In this document: in pieces, positions 5,990 to 6,294 of the stretch
Numbering within the stretch: position 1 is the stretch's first letter
Layout: each line of letters opens with the position of its first letter
Assembly (NCBI GenBank): GCA_900550625.1
Contig: URSW01000101.1
Coordinates: 1 to 6,294 of the forward strand
Origin: an uncultured Eubacteriales bacterium
Lineage (GTDB): Bacteria > Bacillota > Clostridia > Oscillospirales > CAG-272
Direction: 5' to 3'
DNA length: 6,294 bases
Made by a program: the position numbers and the translations under genes
Notes under the pieces: model-generated
What the model was told of the DNA's origin: nothing
The model's database searches: none
What the model saw: only the letters and a program-made list of their open reading frames with translations

Positions 5990-6294
5990 AATCGTAATTC
6001 ACGACGAGCGATATCTCCCCGCCGTCGTTCCTCCTCTCGCACATCGCGCGGTATTGGTCGAGCGCGCGCAGCTTGTCCGATACCTTGATCTCGCCGAGCG
6101 AGGCGTCCGCAAACGCGATCTTCTCGTATTCGCGGATTATCCGATCGCTTTCCGTCCCGTGTTCCGCACAGTCTCCGCCCGATGCGCAGTCTCTGCCCGA
6201 TGATGTACCGTCTCTGTCCGATGCACCGCGCCCGACCGCCTCTCCGAACACTTCTTCGACCGCTTTTTCGACCGCCGCTTTAGTTACACCCGCT
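5979..6294 (-). CDS. terS: Terminase small subunit, C-terminal part, start outside window
   Basis: The frame is open from the window edge to TGA at 5981-5979, showing 104 residues. The small terminase binds DNA at the packaging site and regulates the large subunit. Visible regions, numbered from the first complete codon, are a helix VTKAAVEKAVEEVFGEAV (3-20), a Ser/Gly/Asp/Arg linker at about 21-48 built of repeats, and RIIREYEKIAFADASLGE with IKVSDKLRALDQYRAMC (51-86). The pattern 'YEKIAFAD ... IKVSDKLRALDQY' matches the oligomerisation region and C-terminus seen in Terminase_2-type small subunits. A helix-turn-helix is expected in the missing N-terminal part. The overlap with the large terminase gene supports the call. 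A GTG at 6251 is not the real start, because the frame continues upstream with helical, protein-like sequence. Confidence 0.82.
   Translation of the reverse strand, partial: AGVTKAAVEKAVEEVFGEAVGRGASDRDGTSSGRDCASGGDCAEHGTESDRIIREYEKIAFADASLGEIKVSDKLRALDQYRAMCERRNDGGEISLVVNYDYGE
6171..6223 (-). repeat. Three in-frame 14-base repeats in the small terminase linker
   Basis: On the minus strand, CATCGGACAGAGAC (6223-6210), CATCGGGCAGAGAC (6202-6189) and CATCGGGCGGAGAC (6184-6171) recur at steps of 21 and 18 bases, so all are in frame. Each copy differs from the next by a single base. They encode SDRD, SGRD and SGGD within a Ser/Gly/Asp/Arg linker. This pattern fits local slippage duplication within the gene. 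Confidence 0.75.

Noticed and set aside
5177..6088. 303-codon plus-strand open frame opposite the large terminase
   Set aside because: It lies wholly antisense to a gene with intact ATPase and nuclease motifs. Its product is Arg/Pro/His-rich with no fold-like pattern, as expected from the reverse frame of GC-rich coding DNA.
6210..6223. Start of a CRISPR-like or iteron array
   Set aside because: Only three short units are present, at 18- and 21-base steps, in frame within a coding region and with no spacer structure. They are better explained as a coding tandem repeat.

Overview
The window is a head-morphogenesis block of a tailed double-stranded DNA bacteriophage or prophage. Every supported gene lies on the minus strand, so transcription runs from position 6294 towards position 1. 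The gene order is that of a siphovirus-like (SPP1/PBSX-type) virus of Firmicutes: small terminase, large terminase, portal, scaffold, major capsid, head-tail connector, head-closure protein, tail terminator, then the start of a probable tail tube gene. The DNA is GC-rich, with mixed AGA/AGG/CGC arginine codons, Shine-Dalgarno sites of the AAGGAGG, AAAGGA and GGGGGTGA kind, and GTG next to ATG starts. This fits a phage of a moderately GC-rich Clostridia-like gut bacterium, but the host is an inference. No integrase, repressor or host gene is in view, so free phage and prophage cannot be told apart. Stop codons used are TGA, TAG and TAA, so there is no sign of stop-codon recoding.

Packaging and portal (6294-3359): the C-terminal part of a small terminase overlaps a complete large terminase with recognisable ATPase and nuclease motifs. 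A SPP1 gp6-type portal follows. Together they form the DNA-packaging motor at one capsid vertex.

Procapsid assembly (3353-1506): a scaffold protein with a coiled-coil core and a long disordered N-terminus is followed, after a short A-rich leader with a good ribosome site, by an HK97-fold major capsid protein that carries an extra beta-rich C-terminal segment. No prohead protease and no MuF-type minor head protein lie between portal and capsid.

Neck and tail start (1493-1): three small proteins for the connector, stopper and tail terminator are tightly packed with 4-8 base overlaps. Then comes a 223-base gap (287-509) with two hairpins and at best one weak small reading frame, and finally the first 95 residues of a probable tail tube protein that runs off the window edge.

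Genes mostly overlap or nearly abut, which implies one polycistronic message with translational coupling. I found no tRNA, CRISPR array, insertion sequence, defence system or convincing promoter. The parts worth a second look are the 287-509 gap, the capsid C-terminal extension, the repeat-built linker in the small terminase and the missing protease/MuF genes. The rest is ordinary phage architecture with divergent sequences.
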